DNA of 8,035 nt, taken from contig JAEUSS010000127.1 of the NCBI GenBank assembly GCA_016788685.1, positions 1 through 8,035 of the forward strand, given 5' to 3'. The translations under genes and the position numbers were made by a program. This stretch comes from Prolixibacteraceae bacterium. GTDB taxonomy: Bacteria > Bacteroidota > Bacteroidia > Bacteroidales > Prolixibacteraceae. Shown here piece after piece: positions 1 through 6,753 of this stretch. The notes beneath the pieces are model-generated. The model ran no database searches and had not been told where the DNA came from. It saw only the letters and a list, made by a program, of their open reading frames with translations. Positions within the stretch are counted from its first letter, which is position 1. Each line of letters opens with the position of its first letter.

Positions 1-98
1 AGCTTACAATAAGTTATAAAACATTCAATTCGTGTGCCTCAAAATTCGAATAAAAAAATGATGCGGCAACCCTGATTTTGCTTAATTTTTAAATTTTT

Positions 99-122
99 AA
101 AAAATTCAGTGTTTCCACACCG
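99..122 (-). terminator. Small intrinsic terminator after comB
   Basis: On the minus strand, 27 nt past the comB stop, a 6-bp stem (one G·U pair) closes a GGAA tetraloop, which is of the GNRA type. A run of six T residues (plus-strand A at 99-104) follows after two A. The short stem makes it a modest terminator; its position and T-run support the call. Confidence 0.5.
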
Positions 123-148
123 TAATTTGATGAATGTGTAATTAAAAC

Positions 149-898
149 TTAGCTCCCGGTCTGTCTGGTTGGTGCAGAAACATCAATCAACCGGTTATTT
201 TCAAAAACGGGTACTGCGGTGGTCTGGTCGGCAGTCAGGCAATACTCGATGCAGTCATCGAGCCCTTTAGATGCCAGCCTGCTTTTTTGCGCGGCCTTCT
301 GTATGTATCCGTTCAGATTATTTTTGGCAAGGCTCCACAAATCGATTGAAGCCGTTGCAGCATCGCAGATGGTCTCAAATTTTCCTGAATCCATGAGCCG
401 TTCAGCCAGTGCGCCTGCAAAGACAGTATCTTCAAGGCTGAAACGGTCTTTCCACGAAGCGCAGAAAATGAGTACCGGTGAGTTTTGCTGAATGAGCCAA
501 CCGGCCAGGGATGAAAAGTTCAGGAATGAACCGATTACTACAGCTTTGGAATGGCTGGCCATGTGAATGCAGCGGGTTCCGTTGGTGGTGGAATAAACAA
601 TCTCTTTTCCGGCAACAATTTCAGGAGTAAAGTTAAAGGGCGAATTCCCGAAGTCTGCAAAGTCAAGTACATAGCCATCACGTTCGGACGCGACCAGGTA
701 ACCTTGCTGTTTCATCGCTTTGGCTTCTTCGGCTGTGGCAACCGGAATGATGCTCTTGACTCCGTTGTGTATAGCCGCACAGATGGAGGATGTGGCCCGC
801 AAGATGTCGACAATAACTACCAGATTATCGTCGTTGGCGTGTTTACTGTAAATGGCGGGGGATAAACAAACTTCAAGCCGATATTTAGGATTTTCCAT
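149..898 (-). CDS. comB: Probable 2-phosphosulfolactate phosphatase (ComB family)
   Basis: The 249-residue product matches the ComB family in length and motifs. These are VDILRATSSI (30-39, with Asp31 and Arg34), SER-DG (71-75), ADFGNSP (81-87), STTNGT (103-108) and ASWKDRFSLEDTVFAG (147-162). Family members hydrolyse (2R)-phosphosulfolactate to sulfolactate and phosphate, a Mg-dependent cytosolic step. It was first described in coenzyme M synthesis in methanogens, and homologues are widespread in bacteria. The start at 898 is chosen because a TAnnTTTG box lies 16 nt upstream and the family N-terminus begins there. The gene stands alone: a terminator separates it from gcvT upstream and a small hairpin follows its stop. 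No comA or sulfolactate dehydrogenase gene is in the window, so the source and fate of the substrate in this organism are unknown. The family call is firm; the physiological role is inferred. Confidence 0.88.
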   Translation of the reverse strand: MENPKYRLEVCLSPAIYSKHANDDNLVVIVDILRATSSICAAIHNGVKSIIPVATAEEAKAMKQQGYLVASERDGYVLDFADFGNSPFNFTPEIVAGKEIVYSTTNGTRCIHMASHSKAVVIGSFLNFSSLAGWLIQQNSPVLIFCASWKDRFSLEDTVFAGALAERLMDSGKFETICDAATASIDLWSLAKNNLNGYIQKAAQKSRLASKGLDDCIEYCLTADQTTAVPVFENNRLIDVSAPTRQTGS

Positions 899-914
899 TT
901 TCAGATCAAAGTCA

Positions 915-922
915 CAAAGATA
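915..922 (-). promoter_or_regulatory. Bacteroidota -7 box before comB
   Basis: The minus strand reads TATCTTTG, a perfect TAnnTTTG match, ending 16 nt before the comB ATG. This would give a very short leader. No clear TTTG (-33) element is visible at the expected distance. It lies downstream of the gcvT terminator, so comB is probably transcribed on its own. Confidence 0.55.
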
Positions 923-1035
923 AAGAAAGAAGCCGACCGTGCCCCATCTGCAGAACCAGAAAACAGTATTTAAACTAAAAGTAAAATAGCGGAAGAATGA
1001 AAAAGTTCAGTAGCAGGCGGCGGAAAAGAATGCTG

Positions 1036-1083
1036 CTAAAACAAGTATCGGGTAACAGGAGCACTGGCGCCGTTACCCGATAC
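1036..1083 (-). terminator. Intrinsic terminator after gcvT
   Basis: A perfect 12-bp inverted repeat (1045-1056 with 1072-1083, arm GTATCGGGTAAC) encloses a 15-nt loop. On the minus strand it begins 28 nt after the gcvT stop and is followed by TTGTTTTAG. The plus side is also T-rich (GTTTATTTTTT), but no convincing gene reads into it from the left. Confidence 0.8.
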
Positions 1084-1111
1084 GTTTATTTTTTGACAGG
1101 ATACAGTCTTA

Positions 1112-2197
1112 TTACTGATTGATAAACGGAGTTTTTACAATTTTCGCTTTCAGCAGTTTGTTGCGCACATTTACATATACTTCAGTACCGATGGCGGAGT
1201 ACGCTTTGTTGACGTAGCCCATCCCGATGCCTTTATTTAAAACAGGCGACATGGTTCCTGAAGTAACCCGCCCGATGACAATGCCGTCTTTATCGGTCAG
1301 TTCGTAGTCGTGGCGCGGTATTCCGCGATCGATCATTTCGAAGCCCCGGAGTTTGCGTTCTACGCCTTCCTGCTTTTGCATCAGCAGAATTTCTTTGTCA
1401 ATAAAATGATGTCCGTTAAATTTGGTTATCCAGCCCAGGCCGGCCTCGATGGGTGAGGTGGTGTCATCGATGTCGTTCCCGTACAGGCAGAATCCCATTT
1501 CGAGGCGCAAGGTGTCGCGGGCAGCCAGCCCGATTGGTTTAATGCCGAATTCGGCACCGGCATCAAAAATGGCTTTCCACAGTTGTCCGGCAACTTCATT
1601 CCTGAAGTAAAGTTCAAAACCTCCGGAACCGGTATAGCCTGTTGCCGAGATGATAACATCATCAACGCCACCGATGGCTCCGGTTACAAACGTATAATAT
1701 TTGATTTCCGACAGATCGATCTGGGTCAGTTTCTGGAGTGTAGCTTCAGCTTTTGGCCCCTGGATGGCCAGTTGGCTGATGGCCGGAGAAGCGTTCTCGA
1801 GAATGGCGCCATTCGTATTTTGCGATACGATCCAGTTCCAGTCTTTGTCGATGTTGGCTGCGTTCACTACAAGCAGGTATTTTTCGGGCTCGTAATAATA
1901 CACCAGCAAGTCGTCAACAATTCCGCCTTTCCCGTTCGGGAAACAGGAGTACTGAGCCTGCCCGATGGTTAGTTTGGATACATCGTTTGTCGTGACACGC
2001 TGGATCAGTTCAAGGGCGTTGGGGCCTTTTACCCAAAATTCGCCCATGTGCGACACATCGAATACGCCCACGGCTTCGCGGACGGTCATGTGTTCGTCTT
2101 TGATTCCGGAGTACTCAATAGGCATCTCAAATCCGGCAAATTCTACCATTTTGGCGCCTAGCTGCTTGTGTATCTGATTGAAGGCTGTGGTTTGCAT
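1112..2197 (-). CDS. gcvT: Aminomethyltransferase, glycine cleavage system T-protein
   Basis: The T-protein takes the aminomethyl group from lipoyl-H-protein and, with tetrahydrofolate, gives 5,10-methylenetetrahydrofolate and ammonia. The 361-residue product has the usual length (E. coli is about 364). Visible family motifs are DVSHMGE (47-53), [11 protein letters not shown] (90-100, acidic pair Asp95/Asp96 in the catalytic region), [10 protein letters not shown] (111-120), [10 protein letters not shown] (186-195) and [13 protein letters not shown] (223-235). The C-terminal part carries the beta-barrel domain, with [10 protein letters not shown] near residue 310. The frame stays open upstream to an ATG at 2347, which would add 50 residues. 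I reject that start because the extension has no family similarity, contains a promoter box and overlaps the region before the HPt gene. gcvP and gcvH are not nearby; scattered gcv genes are common in this phylum. Confidence 0.96.
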   Translation of the reverse strand: MQTTAFNQIHKQLGAKMVEFAGFEMPIEYSGIKDEHMTVREAVGVFDVSHMGEFWVKGPNALELIQRVTTNDVSKLTIGQAQYSCFPNGKGGIVDDLLVYYYEPEKYLLVVNAANIDKDWNWIVSQNTNGAILENASPAISQLAIQGPKAEATLQKLTQIDLSEIKYYTFVTGAIGGVDDVIISATGYTGSGGFELYFRNEVAGQLWKAIFDAGAEFGIKPIGLAARDTLRLEMGFCLYGNDIDDTTSPIEAGLGWITKFNGHHFIDKEILLMQKQEGVERKLRGFEMIDRGIPRHDYELTDKDGIVIGRVTSGTMSPVLNKGIGMGYVNKAYSAIGTEVYVNVRNKLLKAKIVKTPFINQ

Positions 2198-2221
2198 AGT
2201 TTTATTTTCAGTTTTATCCGA

Positions 2222-2249
2222 CAAAATTAGCTTATTACCCATGCTCAAA
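2222..2249 (-). promoter_or_regulatory. Probable gcvT promoter
   Basis: The minus strand carries TAATTTTG (2229-2222), a perfect TAnnTTTG -7 box ending 24 nt before the chosen gcvT ATG. A TTTG at 2249-2246 lies 16 nt upstream of it and could serve as the -33 element, slightly closer than usual. A second perfect box, TATCTTTG, lies at 2277-2270 without a visible -33 partner. The nearer box supports the start at 2197 over the longer frame. Confidence 0.5.
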
Positions 2250-2404
2250 GCATGAATTATATCATTTGACAAAGATATTAGTTTTTCATCCACCTCCTGA
2301 GGGTTTTTTGTCTTCGGTCCGGGGCCGGAATTAAGAAATATTTGCAATGGTTTAGAATGATTATTTTACGTATAATTGCAGGTTTTCAAATCCACCGAAG
2401 AACC

Positions 2405-2758
2405 ATGACACCAATACGCGTAACCAGCCTGGACTACCTGAAGGAGATTACAGGAGGCGAGTCCGAAATAATGAAAGAATTTATTCTGATGTTTTTTGAA
2501 CAATTGCCTGAGTTCAGAGATGGGATGACCGAATTCCTGGCTCAAAAAAGATGGAAGGAACTGGGCGAATTGGCGCACAAAGCGAAATCATCGGTAATGA
2601 CCTTCGGGATGAATGACCTGGGACACCAGTTGAAAGAGCTGCAACTGAAAACTCAGAGGCTGGAAGAGGTTGAAAGCTACCCGGAATATGTCGACAGATT
2701 TATTGGTCTGATTGCCCAGGCAGAAGCCGAACTTCAGGGTGATATGGATAAATTATAG
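2405..2758 (+). CDS. HPt (histidine phosphotransfer) domain protein
   Basis: This is a 117-residue, almost wholly helical protein. The LAHKAKSS segment (56-63) followed by FGM (67-69) and a leucine-rich helix (LGHQLKELQ, 72-80) matches the HPt phosphorylation site, with His58 as the predicted phospho-acceptor. HPt proteins relay phosphoryl groups between hybrid histidine kinases and response regulators as four-helix bundles. There is no kinase, receiver or membrane segment in this protein, so it would act as a free cytosolic relay. I chose the ATG at 2405 because the 21 residues of open frame before it are not HPt-like. A TATAATTG at 2371-2378, one mismatch from the Bacteroidota -7 box, could be its promoter. 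No two-component gene is adjacent, so its partners cannot be named. Confidence 0.82.
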   Translation: MTPIRVTSLDYLKEITGGESEIMKEFILMFFEQLPEFRDGMTEFLAQKRWKELGELAHKAKSSVMTFGMNDLGHQLKELQLKTQRLEEVESYPEYVDRFIGLIAQAEAELQGDMDKL

Positions 2759-2808
2759 GGTTTATTTCTGCAATGTTTTACTCCGAATAATCCGGTTCAG
2801 GGTTAACT

Positions 2809-2846
2809 TCAAGACTGTACTTTCATTTGAAAAAGTACAGTCTTGA
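2809..2846. terminator. Perfect 15-bp inverted repeat between convergent genes, possible bidirectional terminator
   Basis: The arms 2809-2823 and 2832-2846 (TTCAAGACTGTACTTT region) pair perfectly over 15 bp around an 8-nt loop. The repeat lies 50 nt after the HPt stop and 41 nt after the DoxX-gene stop on the opposite strand, where a shared terminator is expected. Neither side has a proper T-run, so termination by this hairpin is inferred from position. Confidence 0.5.
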
Positions 2847-2887
2847 GATTAATGATACTTAAGCATAAGTCGCATCCATGTTACTGG

Positions 2888-3361
2888 TCAGCGGGTGCTC
2901 CGGCTTCGTTTTCGGACTGTAGTCCCCAATACAAATCCGGCACTGATAATCACCAGGTTTTTGATGATGTATTGCCCTTCGAGAGTCGGTGCATAAGGAA
3001 TCTTTGTAAAAACTTCGGACGGGAAAAGAAAAACCGGAGTCATCGTACCTATCATTTGAAGGAAGAGCAGCAGGAGAGTGGTCCGCATGTATACTCCTGA
3101 AAGCAGGCCAATACCAATAACAACTTCCCAGGCAGCGAGAAGGTTAATGGATAGGTTTCCGGGAATCAGCCCGAAGCTTAACAAGTCGATGGTGCGGATG
3201 GCCAGGTCTTGAGCGGGACTAAGCCCGGGAATAAATTTTAAAATTCCGAACCAGAAAAATACAATTCCGATACTTAGCCTCAGCAACAATAGTCCGTATT
3301 TCGCCATCCATTGAGTGATGTTCTTATCGGCGCGGTTAAAAAAATCTTGAGATTTATTCAT
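2888..3361 (-). CDS. DoxX/YkgB-like integral membrane protein
   Basis: This 157-residue protein has four predicted membrane helices, at about 22-42, 68-90, 93-113 and 132-148. The first contains LLRLSIGIVFFWFGILKF, typical of DoxX/DUF417-like proteins. Later segments NLLAAWEVVIGIGLLSG and YAPTLEGQYIIKNLVIISA are characteristic of the group. A basic tail (RKRSRSTR) ends the protein, probably on the cytosolic side. Members of this broad family sit in the inner membrane and have been linked to quinone-related or oxidative stress functions, but the role of this subgroup is not established and I assign none. No perfect TAnnTTTG box precedes it; the nearest is TATCTCTT on the minus strand at 3393-3386. 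The 227-bp gap upstream (3362-3588) shows no gene or convincing hairpin. Confidence 0.85.
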   Translation of the reverse strand: MNKSQDFFNRADKNITQWMAKYGLLLLRLSIGIVFFWFGILKFIPGLSPAQDLAIRTIDLLSFGLIPGNLSINLLAAWEVVIGIGLLSGVYMRTTLLLLFLQMIGTMTPVFLFPSEVFTKIPYAPTLEGQYIIKNLVIISAGFVLGTTVRKRSRSTR

Positions 3362-3588
3362 GAGCTATAACAAGGGTTAAATTTGAAGAGATAACCCGGT
3401 GCGGTGATGTTTTGTTCAAAATGAAATTCGGGCAACAGAGCGCTAGATTACCCGGATAGACTAAGCTGTGAAAGGTTTGGCGATGATAGTCAGAGGCTTC
3501 GGACGGAGTCTTGATGCCTGCAGTTTGTATAAATAATGGATAGCTGAAGGTGCTCTATCTTTCTCCGGAGGTTTTTTGTTACGGTTAG

Positions 3589-4947
3589 CTACGTGTGAGT
3601 CTTGATTCGGGCATTCAGCTTTTTCCAGTGGTTGACCAGGAAAAAGACGACAATGATTGCAGAACAGAAATCGGAGATGGGTATAGAAAACCATATTCCC
3701 TGAAGTCCCCAAAATTCAGGGAGAATAAAAAGAAGCGGAATCAGAATAATAACCTGACGCAGCAAGGTGAGCAAAACGGCAATCCGGGCTTCGCCCATCG
3801 ACTGGAAGAAATTACCGGTAACTACCTGAAATCCGACAAAGGGTAGTGCCAGCAGTCCGATTTGTAATCCTTCGGTGCCAAAAAGCAAGAGTTCCTCGTC
3901 TGTAGCATTAAAGAGTTCTACAATTTTTCCGGGAAAAGATTCAACCAGAACAAAAGCAAATACAGCAATTACGGAGGACGAAATTATGGCAATTCTCAGG
4001 GTTTCTTTTACCCTGCCAAAGGACCGGGCACCATAGTTAAAGCTGATGATGGGCTGAGAGGCCATGTTGATGGCCACAATGGCCATGACTATCAGCGTCA
4101 GCACGCTGTTGACGATTCCCATCGCCCCAACGGCCAGGTCGCCTCCAAAAGCAATCAGTTTGGCATTAAGCAGGCCCTGAACGATACTGTTGGCAATCTG
4201 CATGAAAAAAGGAGCCATGCCAATGGCCAGAATCTCAAACAGGATATGGCGGTTCAGGCGGATGTTTCTGACTTTTAGTTTTACTACTGATTTTGAACTT
4301 CGGAAATGCAGTAAAACCCAGGCGGACAACACGACCATTGAAATTACAGTAGCATAGGCTGCTCCTTTGACTCCCAGGTTGAGGCCCCAAATAAATACCG
4401 GGTTGAGGATGATGTTGGTTCCGGCACTGATGAGCATGGAAATCATGGCAATCCGGGCGTTGCCTTCGGCCCGGATAATGTTGTTAAGCGAGAATCCAAC
4501 TACCTGAAATACTGTCCCGGCCAGGATAATATTCAGGTAATCGTTGGCATACTTAATCGTCTCGGGCGTTGCGCCAAACGAACGCAGCATGGGGTCTTTG
4601 ATGGAGAACCCGATGAGGGTGATCAGTACCGAAACCAATAACATCAGCAGAAAACTGCTGCCAAGTACCTGCTCGGCCTTGTTCATGTCGTGCTTCCCCA
4701 TGTTAATTGAAACCAGTACCCCGGCTCCGATCCCGATCAGCATACCGAACCCCATCACAATCAGCATAACCGGGAATGTGGCCGACACACCGCTTAAGGC
4801 CATTGAACCAACACCGTGCCCAATAAAAACCCGGTCGACAATGTTGTATAACGCATTTACAAATACCCCGATAAATGCGGGAATAAAAAACTTGAGCATC
4901 AGGCGGGGAACACTAAGCTCTGCAAGTTCTTTTGTTTTGGTGTTCAT
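3589..4947 (-). CDS. MATE family efflux transporter (MepA-like)
   Basis: The 452-residue product is hydrophobic throughout, with about twelve predicted helices in two homologous MatE halves. Family landmarks are NALYNIVDRVFIGHGVG (31-47), IRAEGNAR (158-165), NPVFIWGLNLGVKGAA (182-197), the second-half SQPIISFNYGA (307-317) and FFQSMGEARIA (390-400). MATE proteins export drugs or metabolites across the inner membrane in exchange for H+ or Na+; the N-terminal pattern resembles the MepA-like branch. Substrate and coupling ion cannot be read from the sequence. The start fits the family N-terminus and has a TAnnTTTG box 25 nt upstream. The gene is monocistronic, diverges from the HEAT-like gene, and has no adjacent regulator gene. 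I see no clear terminator in 3362-3588. Confidence 0.94.
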   Translation of the reverse strand: MNTKTKELAELSVPRLMLKFFIPAFIGVFVNALYNIVDRVFIGHGVGSMALSGVSATFPVMLIVMGFGMLIGIGAGVLVSINMGKHDMNKAEQVLGSSFLLMLLVSVLITLIGFSIKDPMLRSFGATPETIKYANDYLNIILAGTVFQVVGFSLNNIIRAEGNARIAMISMLISAGTNIILNPVFIWGLNLGVKGAAYATVISMVVLSAWVLLHFRSSKSVVKLKVRNIRLNRHILFEILAIGMAPFFMQIANSIVQGLLNAKLIAFGGDLAVGAMGIVNSVLTLIVMAIVAINMASQPIISFNYGARSFGRVKETLRIAIISSSVIAVFAFVLVESFPGKIVELFNATDEELLLFGTEGLQIGLLALPFVGFQVVTGNFFQSMGEARIAVLLTLLRQVIILIPLLFILPEFWGLQGIWFSIPISDFCSAIIVVFFLVNHWKKLNARIKTHT

Positions 4948-4972
4948 TGTCAGTCAATAGTTAATAATGTTG

Positions 4973-4980
4973 CAAATATA
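4973..4980 (-). promoter_or_regulatory. Bacteroidota -7 box before the MATE gene
   Basis: The minus strand reads TATATTTG, a perfect TAnnTTTG match, ending 25 nt before the ATG at 4947. No clear TTTG stands at the -33 position. Confidence 0.5.
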
Positions 4981-5101
4981 CAACTGTGGCTGCTCTTCGT
5001 TGTTTAAACTTTGGTTAAGTGAAGTCAGGCGGTGATTCCGGACCTTAATGATTCCTTAAACAACCAGGCCAATTAAAAGTCTGATCCTATTGTCAAATTA
5101 T

Positions 5102-5109
5102 TAAATTTG
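5102..5109 (+). promoter_or_regulatory. Bacteroidota -7 box before the HEAT-like gene
   Basis: TAAATTTG is a perfect TAnnTTTG match ending 24 nt before the ATG at 5134. A -33 TTTG is not evident at the expected spacing. With the divergent MATE box at 4973-4980, this places two opposed promoters within the 186-bp intergenic region. Confidence 0.5.
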
Positions 5110-5133
5110 CATAACAATTAAACAGAAAATCAG

Positions 5134-5646
5134 ATGACAAACGACCATAAGAATATTCTGAAGGGATTGGAATCGGCGGATTCAATCAAAGTAATCGAGA
5201 CACTGGAAGAATTGCGGGCCTCGGGAAAAGTTTCCGATATCCCCGTGCTGATTGAGCTGCTGCACCTGAGTCAGAATCCTGAAATTAAAGCCAAAATCTC
5301 CGGACTGTTTGCTACCTTGAAGGAAAGTGATGCTGTCCCGTTAATTATCGATGCCATTCAAAATCAAAAATACGCCCCTGAATTAAAAGAACTGGTTTCC
5401 TCTTGCTGGGAAAACGGCCTGGATTACAGCAATTATCTTTCGCTTTTTGTTGGTTTGCTGATTGAAAACGATTTTCTGGTTGCTTTTGAGGCGTATACCG
5501 TAATTGTGAACATGACGGCAAAGATTGATCAGGAAAAAATAGACATTGAAATCGATCGCCTCGAAGCGGCTATGCGAACCACTACCGATCAGAAGAAAGA
5601 ACTGATGCTTGATGTGGTCGACTTTTTGCCTTCGATAGGATTCTGA
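5134..5646 (+). CDS. HEAT-repeat-like helical protein of unknown function
   Basis: The 170-residue protein is predicted to be all alpha-helical and soluble, with no signal peptide or membrane segment. Paired helices recur at roughly 30-40 residue spacing: 14-46 (SIKVIETLEELRAS then SDIPVLIELLHLS), 48-76 (PEIKAKISGLFATL then DAVPLIIDAI) and about 81-128. The segment DIPVLIELL and its echo AVPLIIDAI look like the second helix of HEAT repeats. Acidic residues are common. HEAT-like folds usually serve as protein-binding scaffolds, so a partner-binding role is plausible but nothing here shows a partner. Cys91 and Trp92 are the only notable unusual residues. It has its own promoter box and a strong terminator after it, and no same-strand neighbour. 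I do not recognise a named family. Confidence 0.8.
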   Translation: MTNDHKNILKGLESADSIKVIETLEELRASGKVSDIPVLIELLHLSQNPEIKAKISGLFATLKESDAVPLIIDAIQNQKYAPELKELVSSCWENGLDYSNYLSLFVGLLIENDFLVAFEAYTVIVNMTAKIDQEKIDIEIDRLEAAMRTTTDQKKELMLDVVDFLPSIGF

Positions 5647-5679
5647 ACCTGAGGAGGAGTGTGCCGGATGGGCCGGAAG

Positions 5680-5724
5680 AAACTGACCAGTCTGGTTTTT
5701 TGTCCAGACTGGTCAGTTTTTTTT
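5680..5724. terminator. Strong intrinsic terminator shared by convergent genes
   Basis: A perfect 16-bp stem (5680-5695 with 5704-5719, core CTGACCAGTCTGG) closes an 8-nt loop. An eight-T run at 5717-5724 follows on the plus strand, 33 nt after the HEAT-like gene's stop, making it a classic terminator for that gene. The plus-strand T-run reaches the stop codon of the minus-strand DHOD-like gene (TAA, plus 5723-5725). On the minus strand the tail is TTTCTTCC, so termination in that direction is plausible but weaker. Confidence 0.88.
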
Positions 5725-6709
5725 ACACTTTCCCGGAGAAATACTTCATGAACTGAGACCGTTCGTAAAGCATCGGATCGGGAATGTTCTTGTATGACAA
5801 ACGTCCGCGGAAGTCGTCAATCTTTTTGAAATTCCACTTGGCCATAAATGTCTGCAGGTCTTTTACCATTCCGGCGATAACCTGCGCTCCGTTGATGTAA
5901 ACGGTTGAGCAAACCTGGGTTGCCTGTGCTCCTGCTAAAAGCTGTTTGATTACGGCTTCTCCGTCGTGAATCCCGGTGGCAGCGGCAATCTCAATTTTCG
6001 GCAGTTGTGATGAAATCAGCCCGATCCAGCGCAATGAACGCCGTATGTCGGCAGGTGAACTAAATATTTCGGATGCGGTCATCTGTAGTTTGTCCAGGTT
6101 GATGTCGGGTTCGTAAAACCGGTTAAAAAGCACGAGAGCATCGGCACCATTGGCTACCAGCTTGTCTGACATTGCCAGAAGATTGGTGTAGTAGAACCCG
6201 ATTTTTACAGAAACCGGGATTTTTACATTCTTTTTTACTTCCGAAACGATCTTCAGATAGAGTTGCTCAATTTCTTCGGCTGTTTTTTTGCGGTCGGTCG
6301 GAACAAAAAACAGATTGAGTTCGAGGGCGTCGGCACCGGCATTTTCAAAATCCTTTGCAAAAACAGTCCATTCAGAGGCCGACATGCAGTTGATGCTGGC
6401 AATGATCGGGATTTCAGTTTCTTTTTTCGCCTCGCTCAGCAAATTCAGGTGATGCGTAATCGAGTTATTCCGGGTGTAGTTCCAGATGTAGTCTTCAGCT
6501 TCGGGGTACTGATTCTGAGGGTCACGGTTAATCAGGTGACTCACCTCGTTGTTGATCTGTTCCTCAAAAATGGATTTCAGAACTACAGCTCCGGCACCGG
6601 CATTTTCGAGGTCTTTAATTTTCTCAACGGAGTTGGTCAGGCCCGAACTGGCCACGATGATGGGATTTTTCAGTTTTAACCCCATGTATTTGGTTTCTAA
6701 ATTTGGCAT
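5723..6709 (-). CDS. Dihydroorotate dehydrogenase-like FMN protein, probably not a true PyrD
   Basis: The 328-residue product is a TIM-barrel flavoprotein of the DHOD-like group. The N-terminus (ETKYMGLKLKNPIIVASSGL, 5-24) and AVVLKSIFEE with Lys45 (41-50) match the DHOD fold. SVKIGFYYTN (Lys169), LFNRFYE (Asn196), AAATGIHDGEAVIKQLLAGA (242-261) and CSTVYINGA fit the FMN phosphate-binding end. The class 1 substrate loop NxSCPN is replaced by LNLFFVPTD (131-139), and the MGMPN-type segment is absent, so orotate formation is doubtful. Related proteins have been described as keeping the FMN site while lacking catalytic residues. The start at 6709 gives the family N-terminus; an in-frame ATG at 6742 adds 11 unlike residues. 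It lies 44 nt behind yggS on the same strand, with no terminator between, so the two are probably co-transcribed. The real substrate is unknown. Confidence 0.88.
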   Translation of the reverse strand: MPNLETKYMGLKLKNPIIVASSGLTNSVEKIKDLENAGAGAVVLKSIFEEQINNEVSHLINRDPQNQYPEAEDYIWNYTRNNSITHHLNLLSEAKKETEIPIIASINCMSASEWTVFAKDFENAGADALELNLFFVPTDRKKTAEEIEQLYLKIVSEVKKNVKIPVSVKIGFYYTNLLAMSDKLVANGADALVLFNRFYEPDINLDKLQMTASEIFSSPADIRRSLRWIGLISSQLPKIEIAAATGIHDGEAVIKQLLAGAQATQVCSTVYINGAQVIAGMVKDLQTFMAKWNFKKIDDFRGRLSYKNIPDPMLYERSQFMKYFSGKV

Positions 6710-6753
6710 ATCGTTAGATTTTAATGTTAAATCAGATAACAAATATTGTTTGT

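Noticed and set aside
997..1122. A 41-codon plus-strand frame starting MKKFSSRRRK between comB and gcvT
   Set aside because: It runs through the gcvT terminator hairpin and into the gcvT 3' end in antisense, and it has no promoter box or family resemblance.
1583..1972. Plus-strand open frame of 129 codons antisense to gcvT
   Set aside because: It is wholly inside a well-supported gene and its translation lacks domain-like composition.
2198..2347. 50-residue N-terminal extension of gcvT
   Set aside because: The shorter protein has the standard T-protein N-terminus and length, and promoter boxes lie within the extension.
2342..2404. 21-residue extension of the HPt protein
   Set aside because: It begins in a promoter-like region before the gene and does not resemble HPt sequence; the ATG at 2405 fits better.
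3539..3559. GATAG/CTATC hairpin downstream of the MATE gene as its terminator
   Set aside because: The stem is only 5 bp with an 11-nt loop, and no T-run follows on the minus strand.
3461..3712. Minus-strand 83-codon frame spanning the MATE 3' end and the gap after it
   Set aside because: It overlaps the MATE C-terminus in another frame, and no promoter or family signal supports it.
4544..4960. Plus-strand open frame of 138 codons antisense to the MATE gene
   Set aside because: The Ser/Thr/Pro/Ile-rich translation is what the antisense of a membrane protein gives, and no start signal is seen.
5000..5063. 8-bp inverted repeat TTGTTTAA/TTAAACAA in the MATE/HEAT-like intergenic region
   Set aside because: The arms are short, A/T-rich and 48 nt apart, so chance is the simplest explanation.
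6263..6679. Plus-strand open frame of 138 codons antisense to the DHOD-like gene
   Set aside because: It lies entirely within a conserved gene on the other strand and has no recognisable motif.
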